A stretch of 64,000 bases of DNA, taken from assembly GCA_020633435.1 (NCBI GenBank), contig JACKDP010000012.1:62001-126000 (forward strand). Direction: 5' to 3'. Every line of letters begins with the position of its first letter. Position 1 is the stretch's first letter. Positions 8,388 through 17,471 of this stretch are shown here, one piece after another. Under the pieces are notes generated by a model. It did no database searches, was not told the DNA's origin, and worked only from the letters and a program-made list of their open reading frames with translations. The translations under genes were made by a program, and so were the position numbers. This DNA is from Myxococcales bacterium (lineage in GTDB: Bacteria; Myxococcota_A; Bradymonadia; UBA7976; UBA1532).

Positions 8388-8420
8388 CGCGTCCTCCTCG
8401 TCCAGCCCGTCCGCCCGATG

Positions 8421-10529
8421 CTAGCAGGCGTCCCAGGCCACCCGGAATCCCCCGTCCACGGGGCGCACGAACGGCTGCATGCCCCGGATGCTGTCGCAGC
8501 GGCTCTCGTTCGGGGGGCTGTAGGCGCTGCCGCCGGCCTGGGTGCGCTCGCGGCCGTCGACGGGGCCGCGGGGATCGCGCCGATCCAGGCCCGCCGTCCA
8601 CCGCCACCAGTCGCCGCACCACTCCCAGACGCCGCCGTGCATGTCGTGCAGGCCCCAGGCGTTGGGGCGCCGCTGGCCGACGGGGGGCAGCCCCACCCGC
8701 GGCCGCAGCCCCGGCAGCCACGTCCAGGCGTAGTCATCGAGCTGCCGGGGATCGTCCCCGAAGCACCAGGCGCCCGCCGAGCCGGCCCGGCAGGCGTACT
8801 CCCACTCCGCGGCGGTGGGCAGGCGACCCCCGACCCACCGGCAGAACAGCCAGGCCACGTACCAGCTCACCGACCCCACCGGCGCCGAGGTGTCGAGCCC
8901 CTGGGGCTGCGTGGGATCGAAGGCCGCGAACTGCGCCTGGGTGACGGCGGTGACGCCCAGCTCGAAGGCGCTCACCTCGATGCTGCTGCGACCGCGCCGG
9001 AAGCTGCCCGCCGGGATGGGCACCCGGGCCAGCTTCGGGGCGGTGTGCATCGGCAGCCCGATGCGCTCGAAGAACGCGGCGTCGTCCTCGGCCTGGCCGA
9101 TGGCCACCAGCGCGGCGTGCACCCGCGCGCAGACCTCCAGATCCGCCCCCGACCCCACCCAGTCGAGCAGCGTCGCCAGGGCGGCCGGGTCATCGCGCCA
9201 GGCCTCCGCCAGCCACCGGTACTGCTCCGCCGTGCCCCAGCCCGGCCCCACCACCACCGCGCCCAGCGCGTCCGCGGGCCGCGCGCCCCCCACCCGCACG
9301 GCCACGTTCTGCACCAGGCCTGGGGTGCCCAGGCGGTACAGGGACGCGACCGGATCGTCCATCCCCTCGGCGTACCGGGCGAAGGCGTCCAGCCAGGCCG
9401 CCGACGTCGTCGTCGCGTGATCGACGATGCGCGCGGCCTCCGCCACCTCGGCCTCGGGCCGGCCGGCCAGCACCCCGCCCGCCAGCGTCGACTCCAACCC
9501 ACTGGATTCAAACCGAAATCCGGCCACCCCCTCCACCATCACGCCCGTCGCGACGGCCACGCGCTGCAGGAAGAGCCGACCCGCCGGCGCGCGGTTGGCC
9601 ACCAGCGCCGCCTGGATGCGCTCGCCCGCCCCCGCGTGCAGGGCCCCGTGACCGGCCGCCTGGCGGGGGACGCGGCGCCCGGCCGCCAGCGCCGTGAGCA
9701 CCCCCACGACCAGCTCCCGCGGCCAGGGCGGCGGCCCCAGGCTCACCAGGGCCAGGGCCAGGTGGCCGAGGGCGAAGCGGGCCTCGGTCGGGGCGGGCAG
9801 CCCCGCCAGCCGGCCCGTCAGGACGCGATCGTAGACGCCCATCGGCCGCGTCGGTCGGGGCTCGGCCGCCGCCTCGGCCAGCGCCAGCAGCGTCCCTGGG
9901 CGGCGCGCCAGCGGGTGCAGGCCGGTCGACGCGCGCACATGCGCCAGGAGCGGCGCGGCCTCCTCCCCGAGGTGGGCCGCCAGCAGCGCCGCCTGCTCCG
10001 CGGGCAGCAGCGGCTCGATGCGGGCCTCCTCGAACCTGCCGAACCGCCGATCCGCGAAGCACGCCCCGCTGTCGAAGGCCACGACGCCGGCCTCCCCCTC
10101 GGCCAGGCGGGCCACGACCGGGCGGGCCGTCTCGGGCGCCTCGTCGAGGCCATCCACCAGCAGCCAGACGTCCTCCCCCGCAGCCCGCAGCGCCTCCGCC
10201 AGCCCCGCCGCCCGCACCGGCCCCACCGCCGCCCGCAGATCCGCCTCCGCCGCCTCGAACGGATCGGTCGTCAGCAGCCGCGCCGCCTCCACCAGCACCA
10301 TGAGCGCCCCGCCCGCCCGGCACGCGAGCGCCGTCGCCAGCGTCGTCCGCCCGCTGCCCGGTGGCCCCACCACGACGAGGCGGCCCCCGGGCACCAGCAA
10401 CGTCTCGAGGGGCGCAGGCGGCCCCGGCGGATCCCCCGCCCGCAGCCGCAGCCCGACGAGCGGCAGCGCCCGCGCCGCGTCGGCCCGCCAGGCGCGGTAG
10501 GTGTCGAGGACGTCACCGAGGGTGCGCAT
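8421..10529 (-). CDS. NACHT-type STAND NTPase fused to FGE/SUMF1 domain, copy 1
   Basis: The product has 702 residues from the ATG at 10529, placed by alignment with its paralogue at 22120. Residues 55-62 are the P-loop GPPGSGRT, in which the usual Walker A Lys is Arg; residues about 121-130 are an intact NACHT Walker B (WLLVDGLDEA). A helical middle follows. From about residue 490 there is an FGE-sulfatase/SUMF1 (C-type-lectin-like) domain with VGGRLPTAAEWEYACRAG, HDMHGGVWEWCGDWW and a terminal GGFRV. After the GGS motif the active-site Cys pair of true formylglycine-generating enzymes is missing, which suggests a binding module. STAND NTPases of this kind act as signal-dependent switches, often in conflict systems. 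No signal peptide is visible, so it is probably cytoplasmic. Confidence 0.85.
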   Translation of the reverse strand: MRTLGDVLDTYRAWRADAARALPLVGLRLRAGDPPGPPAPLETLLVPGGRLVVVGPPGSGRTTLATALACRAGGALMVLVEAARLLTTDPFEAAEADLRAAVGPVRAAGLAEALRAAGEDVWLLVDGLDEAPETARPVVARLAEGEAGVVAFDSGACFADRRFGRFEEARIEPLLPAEQAALLAAHLGEEAAPLLAHVRASTGLHPLARRPGTLLALAEAAAEPRPTRPMGVYDRVLTGRLAGLPAPTEARFALGHLALALVSLGPPPWPRELVVGVLTALAAGRRVPRQAAGHGALHAGAGERIQAALVANRAPAGRLFLQRVAVATGVMVEGVAGFRFESSGLESTLAGGVLAGRPEAEVAEAARIVDHATTTSAAWLDAFARYAEGMDDPVASLYRLGTPGLVQNVAVRVGGARPADALGAVVVGPGWGTAEQYRWLAEAWRDDPAALATLLDWVGSGADLEVCARVHAALVAIGQAEDDAAFFERIGLPMHTAPKLARVPIPAGSFRRGRSSIEVSAFELGVTAVTQAQFAAFDPTQPQGLDTSAPVGSVSWYVAWLFCRWVGGRLPTAAEWEYACRAGSAGAWCFGDDPRQLDDYAWTWLPGLRPRVGLPPVGQRRPNAWGLHDMHGGVWEWCGDWWRWTAGLDRRDPRGPVDGRERTQAGGSAYSPPNESRCDSIRGMQPFVRPVDGGFRVAWDAC

Positions 10530-10655
10530 CCGGTGATACTGCCGCACCCCCGGGAGCGCAGCCAGCCCCCTCTGACTCTCCCCATACGGCCCCACGGCGA
10601 TGGTGTGCGCCGCGGTCAACCGGGACGCCACAAGGCCATCAAGACCCTGATCTGG

Positions 10656-10901
10656 CTATGATTTTCCCGTGGCGGTCGCGGACGACCTGCGGGCTCGGGC
10701 CGGCAAGCCAGCGAGGGCGCCGGCCGTGAACCCGGCCAGCGGGCGCCGGGCCGGGCCGGCGGGTCGCCGTGCCAGGACGGCCAGGGCCAGACGCGCAGCG
10801 GTCGCCGGCTCGTTGGGCACACGGTGGAGCAGATCCACGACCGCCGCGAGCTGGTCCTCGTGGTCGACGCGGTGGTCGTACAGGGCGCTGCCGAGGAGCA
10901 T
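10656..10901 (-). CDS. Possible small hypothetical protein or gene remnant
   Basis: An 81-residue frame starts at an ATG (10901) and reads MLLGSALYDHRVDHEDQ, then a plausible helical stretch (VVDLLHRVPNEPATAARLALAVLARRP), before degenerating into Arg/Ala/Pro-rich sequence. The third-position GC bias continues a little upstream of the ATG, which would fit the tail of a truncated gene. There is no recognisable family. It sits between the beta-helix operon and NACHT-FGE gene 1 on the same strand. The 10530-10655 gap holds nothing I can identify. Confidence 0.3.
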   Translation of the reverse strand: MLLGSALYDHRVDHEDQLAAVVDLLHRVPNEPATAARLALAVLARRPAGPARRPLAGFTAGALAGLPARARRSSATATGKS

Positions 10902-10986
10902 CGTCCCAAGTGACGGTCCACGCCCGCCCCGCTCGTCGTCCGCCAGGCGCTTCCCCCCGACGAAGATGCGCCGAGTCCGGGGGCCC

Positions 10987-13650
10987 TCAGGGCAGCTCGG
11001 CGTCCGACTCGGGTGGCGCTGGCAGCCGGACGTCCGTGCCGAGGTCTCCGAGGGTGGGCTGCTCCCCTTCGTCGCGGCGACCCTCCCGGTTTCCCTCGAG
11101 ATCAACCCCGTCCAGCCGCACGACGGCGTCGGGGGCGGTCCCAAGCCCCCAGCCGTTGCCTCGAAAGGTGCTGCACCGAACGACCCCCGTAGGAGCGTCC
11201 ACCATGAGGCCGTAGCGCCGACAGCCCTCGACCAGGAGGTGCGCGACGTCGACAAAGCCCGAGATGGCGTGCAGGCCGTCGCCGATGCCCTCAACCAGCG
11301 GGCCCCCTTCGCCCCGCCGGTACAGGCCCGCCTCGATGTCGGCGATGACGCCCCCATGCAGGGTGAGGCTGGCGCCGAGGACGATGACGCCCCCTCCTCG
11401 CCCCCCGCGGACGGCAAGCTGACGGGCGTCGACCACCGAGGTCTCGCCCACGACGAGGCCATGGCCGTACCGACCATCCGGCAGGGGCGCGGCGTCCAGG
11501 ATGCCCACGCCGGCCAGGGTCAGCCCACCCGCGCTCGCCAGCACACCGAAGCCGGTGGGCCTGGCGATGACGGCGTTGGTGACGGCGACGTCCGGGGCGG
11601 CCGCGAGCAGGCCGACCCCGGCGATGCCTTCGATCGGGGGCGGGGGAGCGACGTCGTAGATGAACAGGCCGTCCACATCCCATGGACCGCTCACCTCGCC
11701 CGCCGCCACCACCCCCGCACCGCAAGCGCCGTCGACCGCGAGTCCCCGGGCCACGACGGTCGCGTCGTGCAGGCTGAGAGCCGGCTGGGTGTCCAGGCAG
11801 CCGCCGCCCTCGATACGCAGCCCGGTCAGCTCCGCCTGGGTGCCCCGACCGACGAGCCCGATGACCGCCCCCGAGCGCAGGTGGACCCCCTCGGCCAGCA
11901 GCCGCTGGCCACCCACGACCACCACCGCGCGGCTGGAGTCAGGCGCGGCGGTGAGTGTAGTGGCGCGTAGCGTCACCGCGCCGGCGGTGGGGGCTTCGAG
12001 AGCGCCACCCGGCTGGCCTTCGATCCAGGACCGGCTGACCTCCAGGGTCTGCCCGCCCCCGACGTTGATGGCGCTGGCGACGGTGTCCAGCCCGGGCCGG
12101 GAGAGCACCAGGGCGTGGTCGAGCGCCAGACCCTCGCCCCCGAAGGCCAGGACGCCGACGGCTCCCTGGTCCAGGATCGCCACGTCCGCGAGGCGGACGG
12201 GGCCGTTCTCGTTGAGCAGCACGCCCACCAGACCCGCGTCGGCGCCCGCATCGGCGCGCAGGTCGCTGATCACGCCGCGCTCGAAGACGAGGGTCGCCTG
12301 ATCGATCACCCGCACGGCCGACCCTGCCCCGTCCACCACGGCCGTGTCCTCCACCATCAGGTGGCCGGCCGCCTGGACATCGAGCACCGCGTCGGGCCGG
12401 GTGCGATCCCGCAGCGAGCGCGTCCCGTGGATGCTCGTCCGCCGCAGGACGCCTTCGCTCCCGGCCCCATGGACCAGCACCGCCGTGCGTACCCCACCCG
12501 TGACTGCGGTGTCCGCCAGCGTGAGGCGCCCCCCTTCAACCGCGACGACGGCGGGTCCCCCGACGGCTTCGTCGATCCAGAGGTCCCGCCCGTCCAGGCG
12601 GCCGTCGTTGACGAGCAGCGCGAAGCGACCTGCGCGCAGGATGGCCGTCCGCTCCACGCTGGCCTCCCCACCGCTCTCGATCCGAATCGCCTCCCCCGAC
12701 AGAGATTCCCCCATGATTTCAGGAAGATCCGAGAATACGGACCGGGTGATCTCGACCCGACCGCCCGCCGCCACGGCGATGCCCTCCGGCAGGCCGGCGA
12801 TCTGGAGGGCGTCGAGCCGAAGCAGGCCGCCCCCCCAGAGGATGCCCCCGTGGGCCTCCTCCAGGCGGACCCGCGCGAGGGTGACGGTGGAGGCGCGACC
12901 CACCCGTCCGCTCACCACCCAGGCGCCGCCCCCACCCACCAGGCTGACCCGCTCCGGGCAGCGGCCGATGACGTGGCGCGGCGCGCGGAGGGTCGGCAGC
13001 GAGTAGCGGCCCTCGTCGAGGAAGACCGGCCGGTCCGCCGCGAGCGCCAGGGCCATGGTCAGGTCGGCCAGGGGCGCCTCGGCGGTCCCATTGCCGCCCG
13101 GGGGGGCGTCCGCCCGGACCCAGATCCCGTCGCCCATGGCCTGGGGAGGCCAGTCGTCGCAGAGGCTGCGGTGGTCGACACACCCGGACGGCACGGGGAA
13201 GCTGCCCGGCGGGCAGGCGGCCTCGCGGGGCTCGCACCCACGGGGCCCCTGGAAGGCTGGCGCGCAGTCCCCGACGCCGACCGGCACGGGGCCGTGCTCC
13301 AGGGACGGACGCAAGCCAGCGGCCACGCGGACGGGCTGGCAGCGGCCGGTGGCTGCCCGCCAGACCGCCGGGCACGCCAGACCGACCGGCTGGCAGCCCT
13401 CCGCCAGGTCGACGCGCTCGTCGGGCCCACACGCGCTCGGGTCGGGACGACAGCTCCCCGCCACCTGCCAGCGTGTCGCGCACGCCGCTGGCCCGGACGG
13501 CGGCTCGCTGGTGGGCGCGCAGGCCTCGATGGAGGCGTCGACCTCCACGGATCCGTCGGCCGGACGCGGGGAGTCGCCTGCGGCCGGCGCGTCACAGGCG
13601 AGGACCAGCCAGCAGGCGCTGAGCACGGACCCCCAGGCCAGGGGCCTCAA
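10987..13650 (-). CDS. Large right-handed beta-helix lipoprotein
   Basis: The product has 887 residues from a TTG start overlapping the upstream stop (TTGA). The lipobox reads VLAC. Residues about 40-190 are Cys-rich. From about residue 190 to 860 the protein is a parallel beta-helix with short periodic rungs such as GVLLNENGPVRLADVAILDQ and ALVVSR-type repeats, the pattern of PbH1/NosD-like repeats. Such helices bind or cleave polysaccharides, or form passive surface spikes; no catalytic triad is evident. It is the last gene of an operon that begins with a TIGR02147-type protein and contains a second, smaller beta-helix lipoprotein. Confidence 0.85.
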   Translation of the reverse strand: MRPLAWGSVLSACWLVLACDAPAAGDSPRPADGSVEVDASIEACAPTSEPPSGPAACATRWQVAGSCRPDPSACGPDERVDLAEGCQPVGLACPAVWRAATGRCQPVRVAAGLRPSLEHGPVPVGVGDCAPAFQGPRGCEPREAACPPGSFPVPSGCVDHRSLCDDWPPQAMGDGIWVRADAPPGGNGTAEAPLADLTMALALAADRPVFLDEGRYSLPTLRAPRHVIGRCPERVSLVGGGGAWVVSGRVGRASTVTLARVRLEEAHGGILWGGGLLRLDALQIAGLPEGIAVAAGGRVEITRSVFSDLPEIMGESLSGEAIRIESGGEASVERTAILRAGRFALLVNDGRLDGRDLWIDEAVGGPAVVAVEGGRLTLADTAVTGGVRTAVLVHGAGSEGVLRRTSIHGTRSLRDRTRPDAVLDVQAAGHLMVEDTAVVDGAGSAVRVIDQATLVFERGVISDLRADAGADAGLVGVLLNENGPVRLADVAILDQGAVGVLAFGGEGLALDHALVLSRPGLDTVASAINVGGGQTLEVSRSWIEGQPGGALEAPTAGAVTLRATTLTAAPDSSRAVVVVGGQRLLAEGVHLRSGAVIGLVGRGTQAELTGLRIEGGGCLDTQPALSLHDATVVARGLAVDGACGAGVVAAGEVSGPWDVDGLFIYDVAPPPPIEGIAGVGLLAAAPDVAVTNAVIARPTGFGVLASAGGLTLAGVGILDAAPLPDGRYGHGLVVGETSVVDARQLAVRGGRGGGVIVLGASLTLHGGVIADIEAGLYRRGEGGPLVEGIGDGLHAISGFVDVAHLLVEGCRRYGLMVDAPTGVVRCSTFRGNGWGLGTAPDAVVRLDGVDLEGNREGRRDEGEQPTLGDLGTDVRLPAPPESDAELP

Positions 13651-15017
13651 GGCCGTCCCTCCAGGCGCTCTCGGGCGATGGGCAGATCATCGCCTGGCCC
13701 GCGCACCTCGATCTCCATCGCCAGGCCGGTGAAGGTCGTGCCCGTCACGACCAGCGCCTGGTCACTGCCTCCCTGGAGGACGACGGCGGTGACGTCCTGG
13801 TCGATCTCGTTGTCGGTGAGGCGACCCCGCGCCGCGCCCAGAATGAGCCCCAGCCGGGCGTTGTCCGCGACCCGGTTGTCAACGACATCGACCGCGGTGT
13901 CATAGACGCTGATGCCGTCGCCAACCCCGCGGGCGTCGGCTAGATCAGCGCCGATCGTGCCCTCGATGCGGTTGCCCTGGATGGTCAACGGCCCCGCCTG
14001 AACCACCGCGACGCCGACGAGGTCGTTCTCGGTGAACCTGCTGTTTTCAATGACCGTTTCGTCCGTCGCACGGCCCTGGATCCACAAGCCGCCGCCGCCA
14101 TTGCGGGTGAAGTCGGTGTCGGTGAGGCGGACGCCGCCGACGCCATCCATGAGGCTGCCGAGGCGGTGGTTTCCGGTGAGCAGGCAGCCGCCGATTTGCA
14201 GGTCCGGGGCGCCCGGTTCGGCGCCTCCCGTGACGACGAGCCCATCGCCGCCTCCGCCGCCAAGGGCCTCCAGGGTGTCGCGGACGGTGACCCCCTGGAT
14301 GGTGCCCGTGGACCTGACCAGGCCCAGCCCGAACCCGGTGTTCCCGTCCAGGACCAGCCCTCGGGCCTCGACCCGCGCGCCCTCGAGCCGGATGCCGCCA
14401 CCGACGTTCCCCCGGACGGCCACGCTGTCCAGGTCGGCGCCCCCGCCCACCACGACGATCCCCACGGCCGCCGAGGCCGTAATGGCGCCCCCTCGGACGG
14501 TCAGCTGGGCGCCGTCGGAGGCCAGCATCCCGTAGCCCAGCGCCTCGGGCCCCGCCCTGGTCCGGTCGACGCGGATGTCAGACGCGGTCAGGCCGGTGCC
14601 GCGCGCCCAGACCCCCGCCGTCTCGGCGGCCTCCACGGTGAGCGCCTGCAGACGGACGGGGCCGGGGGCCTCGACGTCGATCCCGACGCCTGCCGGGGGT
14701 CGCACCGTCGTCGCGCCGCCCCCCACGAGGGCGACGGGTCGCCGCACCACCACGGCCTCGGTGAAGACGCCGGCGCTGAGGTAGAGGGCTGCTCCGTCGG
14801 GCGCCGCGTCCAGCGCGCTGGCCACCGAGGCGAAGGGGGTGCCCCGGGAGCCGTCGCCGTCCTCCGTCGCCGCCGCGCAGACGTAGAGGGCCGGGGTGCC
14901 ATGGGCAGGATCGAGGGCCGCGTAGCCCACGCAGTCCTGCGGGTTGCCCACATGGCTGCTGGCGCAGGCGACACAGAGGACGGCGGCCCAGGCGGCGAGG
15001 CGAGCGGGCCCGCTCAT
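13647..15017 (-). CDS. Right-handed beta-helix lipoprotein (DUF1565-like start)
   Basis: This 456-residue protein has a lipobox-like CVAC near residue 18. The first mature segment (GDGSRGTPFASVASALDAAPDGAALYL) is the DUF1565-type cap that opens many beta-helix proteins. Repeated rungs follow (VVIENSRFTENDLVGVAVVQ, IQGNRIEGTIG, VVDNRVADNARLGLIL), with Asn ladders typical of PbH1 repeats. Start and stop both overlap neighbours (ATGA upstream, TTGA downstream). It is probably anchored to the outer membrane and exposed; ligand unknown. Confidence 0.85.
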   Translation of the reverse strand: MSGPARLAAWAAVLCVACASSHVGNPQDCVGYAALDPAHGTPALYVCAAATEDGDGSRGTPFASVASALDAAPDGAALYLSAGVFTEAVVVRRPVALVGGGATTVRPPAGVGIDVEAPGPVRLQALTVEAAETAGVWARGTGLTASDIRVDRTRAGPEALGYGMLASDGAQLTVRGGAITASAAVGIVVVGGGADLDSVAVRGNVGGGIRLEGARVEARGLVLDGNTGFGLGLVRSTGTIQGVTVRDTLEALGGGGGDGLVVTGGAEPGAPDLQIGGCLLTGNHRLGSLMDGVGGVRLTDTDFTRNGGGGLWIQGRATDETVIENSRFTENDLVGVAVVQAGPLTIQGNRIEGTIGADLADARGVGDGISVYDTAVDVVDNRVADNARLGLILGAARGRLTDNEIDQDVTAVVLQGGSDQALVVTGTTFTGLAMEIEVRGPGDDLPIARERLEGRP

Positions 15018-15919
15018 CGCGACACCTCCGTGACGGGCACCAGCGAGACGTGCACCTGGTAGACCGAGTCGGCCACGTCACCGACGTCCTCAAAGGCATC
15101 GATGACCGCTGCAAGTCGTTGACGAAGCTCGGGAAACCGCGAGCGCTCGACCCGGATGAACTTGAGGTCGAGGTGGCGCTCTGCCGAGGGCACCGCCTCG
15201 ATGGACGCCTTCACCACGTCCAGCGCGCCTCGATGAAGCTCCCCGGCCGCCGTCCGGACCTGCGGACCATAGCCGGCCTCGGTGAGGTCATGGGTCAGGG
15301 TGAACTCCCTGGCGCCGACCTGGTGCGCCGTCCCGTCTGGCGCGACGGCGATGTCGCCGATGGCCACCAGCGTGTCCAGGCAGGCCTGGGCCGACTCCAG
15401 CGTGGGCCGGTGCCAGAGCCGCTCGCGAATCCACCGCGGATCGGCGCGGAACTCCACAAGACCAGCCAGCTCGCGGATGGGGAGCAGGTGCCAGCGCGCC
15501 AGGTACCGCAGCGCGTCAGGATCGTGGCGGGGCTGGGAGACCTGGGGCCCATGCCGACGGCGCAGATCGAGCAGCTCGTCGAGGGCAGCGGCCGCCTGGG
15601 CGCCGACCAGCAGGTCCTGCGAGGCGAGCAGCTCGAAGTAGCGCACCGCCGCGGTACGCCGGTCGCCCTCGCCGCCGAAGAGCCAGCCCGCCAGGGACCG
15701 CGCCTTGGCGGGGAGCAGCGGCTTCTTGCCCCCGAGGATCTGGTGGAAGTGGCCGCGGGAGCGCAGGCCCGCCCGCTGGGCCAGGGCGGTCAACGAGAAG
15801 CGCATCCCGTCACCGCGGGCACGCGCCGCGTCCACGAGCGCAATCAAATAGCTCCGATGACTCACAAAGGCGAAGACATCCGGCCGCCACGCCTCTGCCG
15901 GGCGCGTACTCTCTGCCAT
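15014..15919 (-). CDS. TIGR02147-family protein (DUF4423-type putative regulator)
   Basis: The product has 301 residues from the ATG at 15919, which has GGAGGT five bases upstream. The N-terminal section (DVFAFVSHRSYLIALVDAARARG, then FSLTALAQRAGLRSRGHFHQILGGKKPLL) matches the TIGR02147 pattern, including a helix-turn-helix-like stretch. The C-terminal half (LDLKFIRVERSRFPELRQRLAAVIDAF) matches the DUF4423-type end. These proteins are common in Fibrobacter and myxobacteria and are thought to be transcriptional regulators. Here the gene is coupled by four bases to a beta-helix lipoprotein gene. A perfect palindrome sits at its upstream promoter region. Confidence 0.85.
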   Translation of the reverse strand: MAESTRPAEAWRPDVFAFVSHRSYLIALVDAARARGDGMRFSLTALAQRAGLRSRGHFHQILGGKKPLLPAKARSLAGWLFGGEGDRRTAAVRYFELLASQDLLVGAQAAAALDELLDLRRRHGPQVSQPRHDPDALRYLARWHLLPIRELAGLVEFRADPRWIRERLWHRPTLESAQACLDTLVAIGDIAVAPDGTAHQVGAREFTLTHDLTEAGYGPQVRTAAGELHRGALDVVKASIEAVPSAERHLDLKFIRVERSRFPELRQRLAAVIDAFEDVGDVADSVYQVHVSLVPVTEVSR

Positions 15920-15987
15920 CTGGTACCTCCACGCCGTCCCTGCCCAAGCCTGCCAGGGTTGCCGCCGTAACGGCATGTCCCGCGCCC

Positions 15988-16022
15988 ATCAAACGTACTC
16001 TGACGGGAGAACACAAGTTCTC
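15988..16022 (-). promoter_or_regulatory. Candidate promoter with operator palindrome for the TIGR02147/beta-helix operon
   Basis: GAGAAC-ACAA-GTTCTC (16007-16022) is a perfect 6+6 inverted repeat. On the minus strand its lower half overlaps a possible -35 TTGTGT (16016-16011), with TTTGAT (15993-15988) after 17 bases as a possible -10. A second short palindrome, GCCGT-A-ACGGC, lies at 15964-15974. The site is in the divergent gap between the regulator gene and the lipoprotein gene at 16169, so it could control either direction. Confidence 0.5.
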
Positions 16023-16168
16023 TGGACCGGCCCCTCGATCCTCGACGGCGTCGACCGGAGCCCCTAGCCTGGGTCTCAGAACCAGCCCATTGCACTCCCC
16101 AACTGACGGCCCCCCACCAGGCATGCAGGCCTGGCCTACGTCCGTCCATCGCTCAGGAGGTCTCTCCC

Positions 16169-17023
16169 ATGAGAGCCATGCTGTTCGCGCTTCCCCTGAT
16201 GGCGCTGTGCGCCTGCGGTAGCCAGCGTGTCGTGACGCGGCTGAAGTTGCCGCCTCGGGTCCAGGCGCTCGGCACGCCGACGACCCTGCACCTCGACCCC
16301 CTCGCGGGTCCTCGAGGCGGCGCGGCGACGCGGACGCTCAGCCTGCTCATCCAGACCGGCCGCCACCACACCCTCACGCAGGGCCCCGGCCAGGTGCGAG
16401 TGAGCGGCACGGTACAGCCCGACGCCCACACCGAAGAGCACTCGACCGGGGAGGATCGTCGGTGTGTCTCGCGGACGAAGAAGGGAGGCTGTACCCGGTA
16501 CGTGAAGGTGCCGATCCATCGCCTCGCGGAGTCCTGCACGGTCCGCCTGGACGGCCAGATCACCCGGGCCGACGGCCAGATCCTGGCGGCCCGCTCCTTC
16601 ACGGGCAGCCGGAGCAGGGAGCAGGCGAGCGAGAAGGGTCGGCCGCCGTCCTCCGCGGACGCGCTCTGCACCGAGGCCGCCGACGAGGCGACCCGGGCGT
16701 TCGCCGCCTTCGTGACACCGATGGAGGCTCGGGTGGCCCTCGACTTCCGCACGGTGGACGATCCGGGTGAGCGGACCCGGCAGGGCATCTCGCTGGCCGA
16801 GCGCGGCCGCTTCGAGGAGGCGAGCACCACGTTCGCCACGGTCGCTGCCAACCAGACCCTCGAGCCCGAGCAGCGGGGGTGGAGCCACTACAACCAGGCC
16901 GTCGCGCTCTGGGCCCTGGCTGCCTTCGGCCCCTGCGTCGAGGCCCTCGACCGGGCCGCCGAGACCGTGAGCGCCCCCGAGATCACGACCATGCGCACCG
17001 CCTGCGCTGAGTACCTCCAGTAG
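16169..17023 (+). CDS. Lipoprotein with TPR-like C-terminus
   Basis: The 284-residue product has a signal peptide with an ALCAC lipobox-like end. The ATG follows AGGAGG. The first 170 residues form a beta-rich domain (RTLSLLIQTGRHHTLTQGPG, then QVRVSGTVQPDAHTEEHS) of the kind seen in conserved TPR lipoproteins. The C-terminus carries TPR-like helices (ERGRFEEASTTFATVAANQ, HYNQAVALWALAAFGPCVEAL). It is divergent from the beta-helix operon. The likely role is protein-protein contact at the outer membrane; no enzyme motif is visible. Confidence 0.78.
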   Translation: MRAMLFALPLMALCACGSQRVVTRLKLPPRVQALGTPTTLHLDPLAGPRGGAATRTLSLLIQTGRHHTLTQGPGQVRVSGTVQPDAHTEEHSTGEDRRCVSRTKKGGCTRYVKVPIHRLAESCTVRLDGQITRADGQILAARSFTGSRSREQASEKGRPPSSADALCTEAADEATRAFAAFVTPMEARVALDFRTVDDPGERTRQGISLAERGRFEEASTTFATVAANQTLEPEQRGWSHYNQAVALWALAAFGPCVEALDRAAETVSAPEITTMRTACAEYLQ

Positions 17024-17045
17024 TCCGATCCGCCAGTCGTCCGAT

Positions 17046-17064
17046 CCGGGTGGCAGCCACCCGG
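17046..17064 (+). terminator. Strong hairpin downstream of the TPR lipoprotein gene
   Basis: CCGGGTGGC-A-GCCACCCGG is a perfect 9+9 inverted repeat beginning 22 bases after the stop at 17023. There is no T run, so it may be a GC-type terminator, an RNA-end stabiliser or a protein site. Confidence 0.45.
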
Positions 17065-17128
17065 ACGCGCCCTTCGCGGGCATCTCCAAGCACGCGGCCA
17101 GCGCCGCCCCCTGAGAAGGAGTCCATCC

Positions 17129-17404
17129 ATGTCCATCACCACCCGTGCGCTCTGCACCCTCGCGCTGCTCTTCGGCTTCAGCCTCGCCGGCTGTGAGGGC
17201 GGCGCCTCGTGCAAGGAGTCGTGCGACACCAACGACGACTGCGAGTCGGGCCTCGGCTGCTTCGAGGTCATCGGGGGCAAGTCCTGCTTGCCCGCGGAGT
17301 GCAGCAACTGCTTCGAGAGCGGCCGCACCTGCTACAGCGACGAGAACCTGTCGGAGCAGGCCGAGGGCGAGGCTGCCATGTGTGAGTTCAGCCACTGCGG
17401 CTGA
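17129..17404 (+). CDS. Small Cys-rich lipoprotein
   Basis: This 91-residue protein starts at an ATG preceded by AGAAGGAG. It has a lipobox SLAGC and a mature chain with twelve or more Cys, beginning CEGGASCKESCDTNDDCESG, a pattern common in small disulfide-rich lipoproteins of myxobacteria. It is likely disulfide-bonded outside the cytoplasm. It follows the TPR lipoprotein gene, with a hairpin between the two, so it may have its own promoter. Function unknown. Confidence 0.78.
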   Translation: MSITTRALCTLALLFGFSLAGCEGGASCKESCDTNDDCESGLGCFEVIGGKSCLPAECSNCFESGRTCYSDENLSEQAEGEAAMCEFSHCG

Positions 17405-17471
17405 GGCCTGCCCGATCGACCGGTGGCCTGGCCGAGGCCGGCCCCACGCCCGCCCCCTGATCCCCCCGCCC

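Noticed and set aside
10669..11970. Plus-strand frame with a TATGAT box just upstream (10657-10662)
   Set aside because: The frame is antisense to the beta-helix gene for most of its length and lacks any domain; no matching -35 is present.
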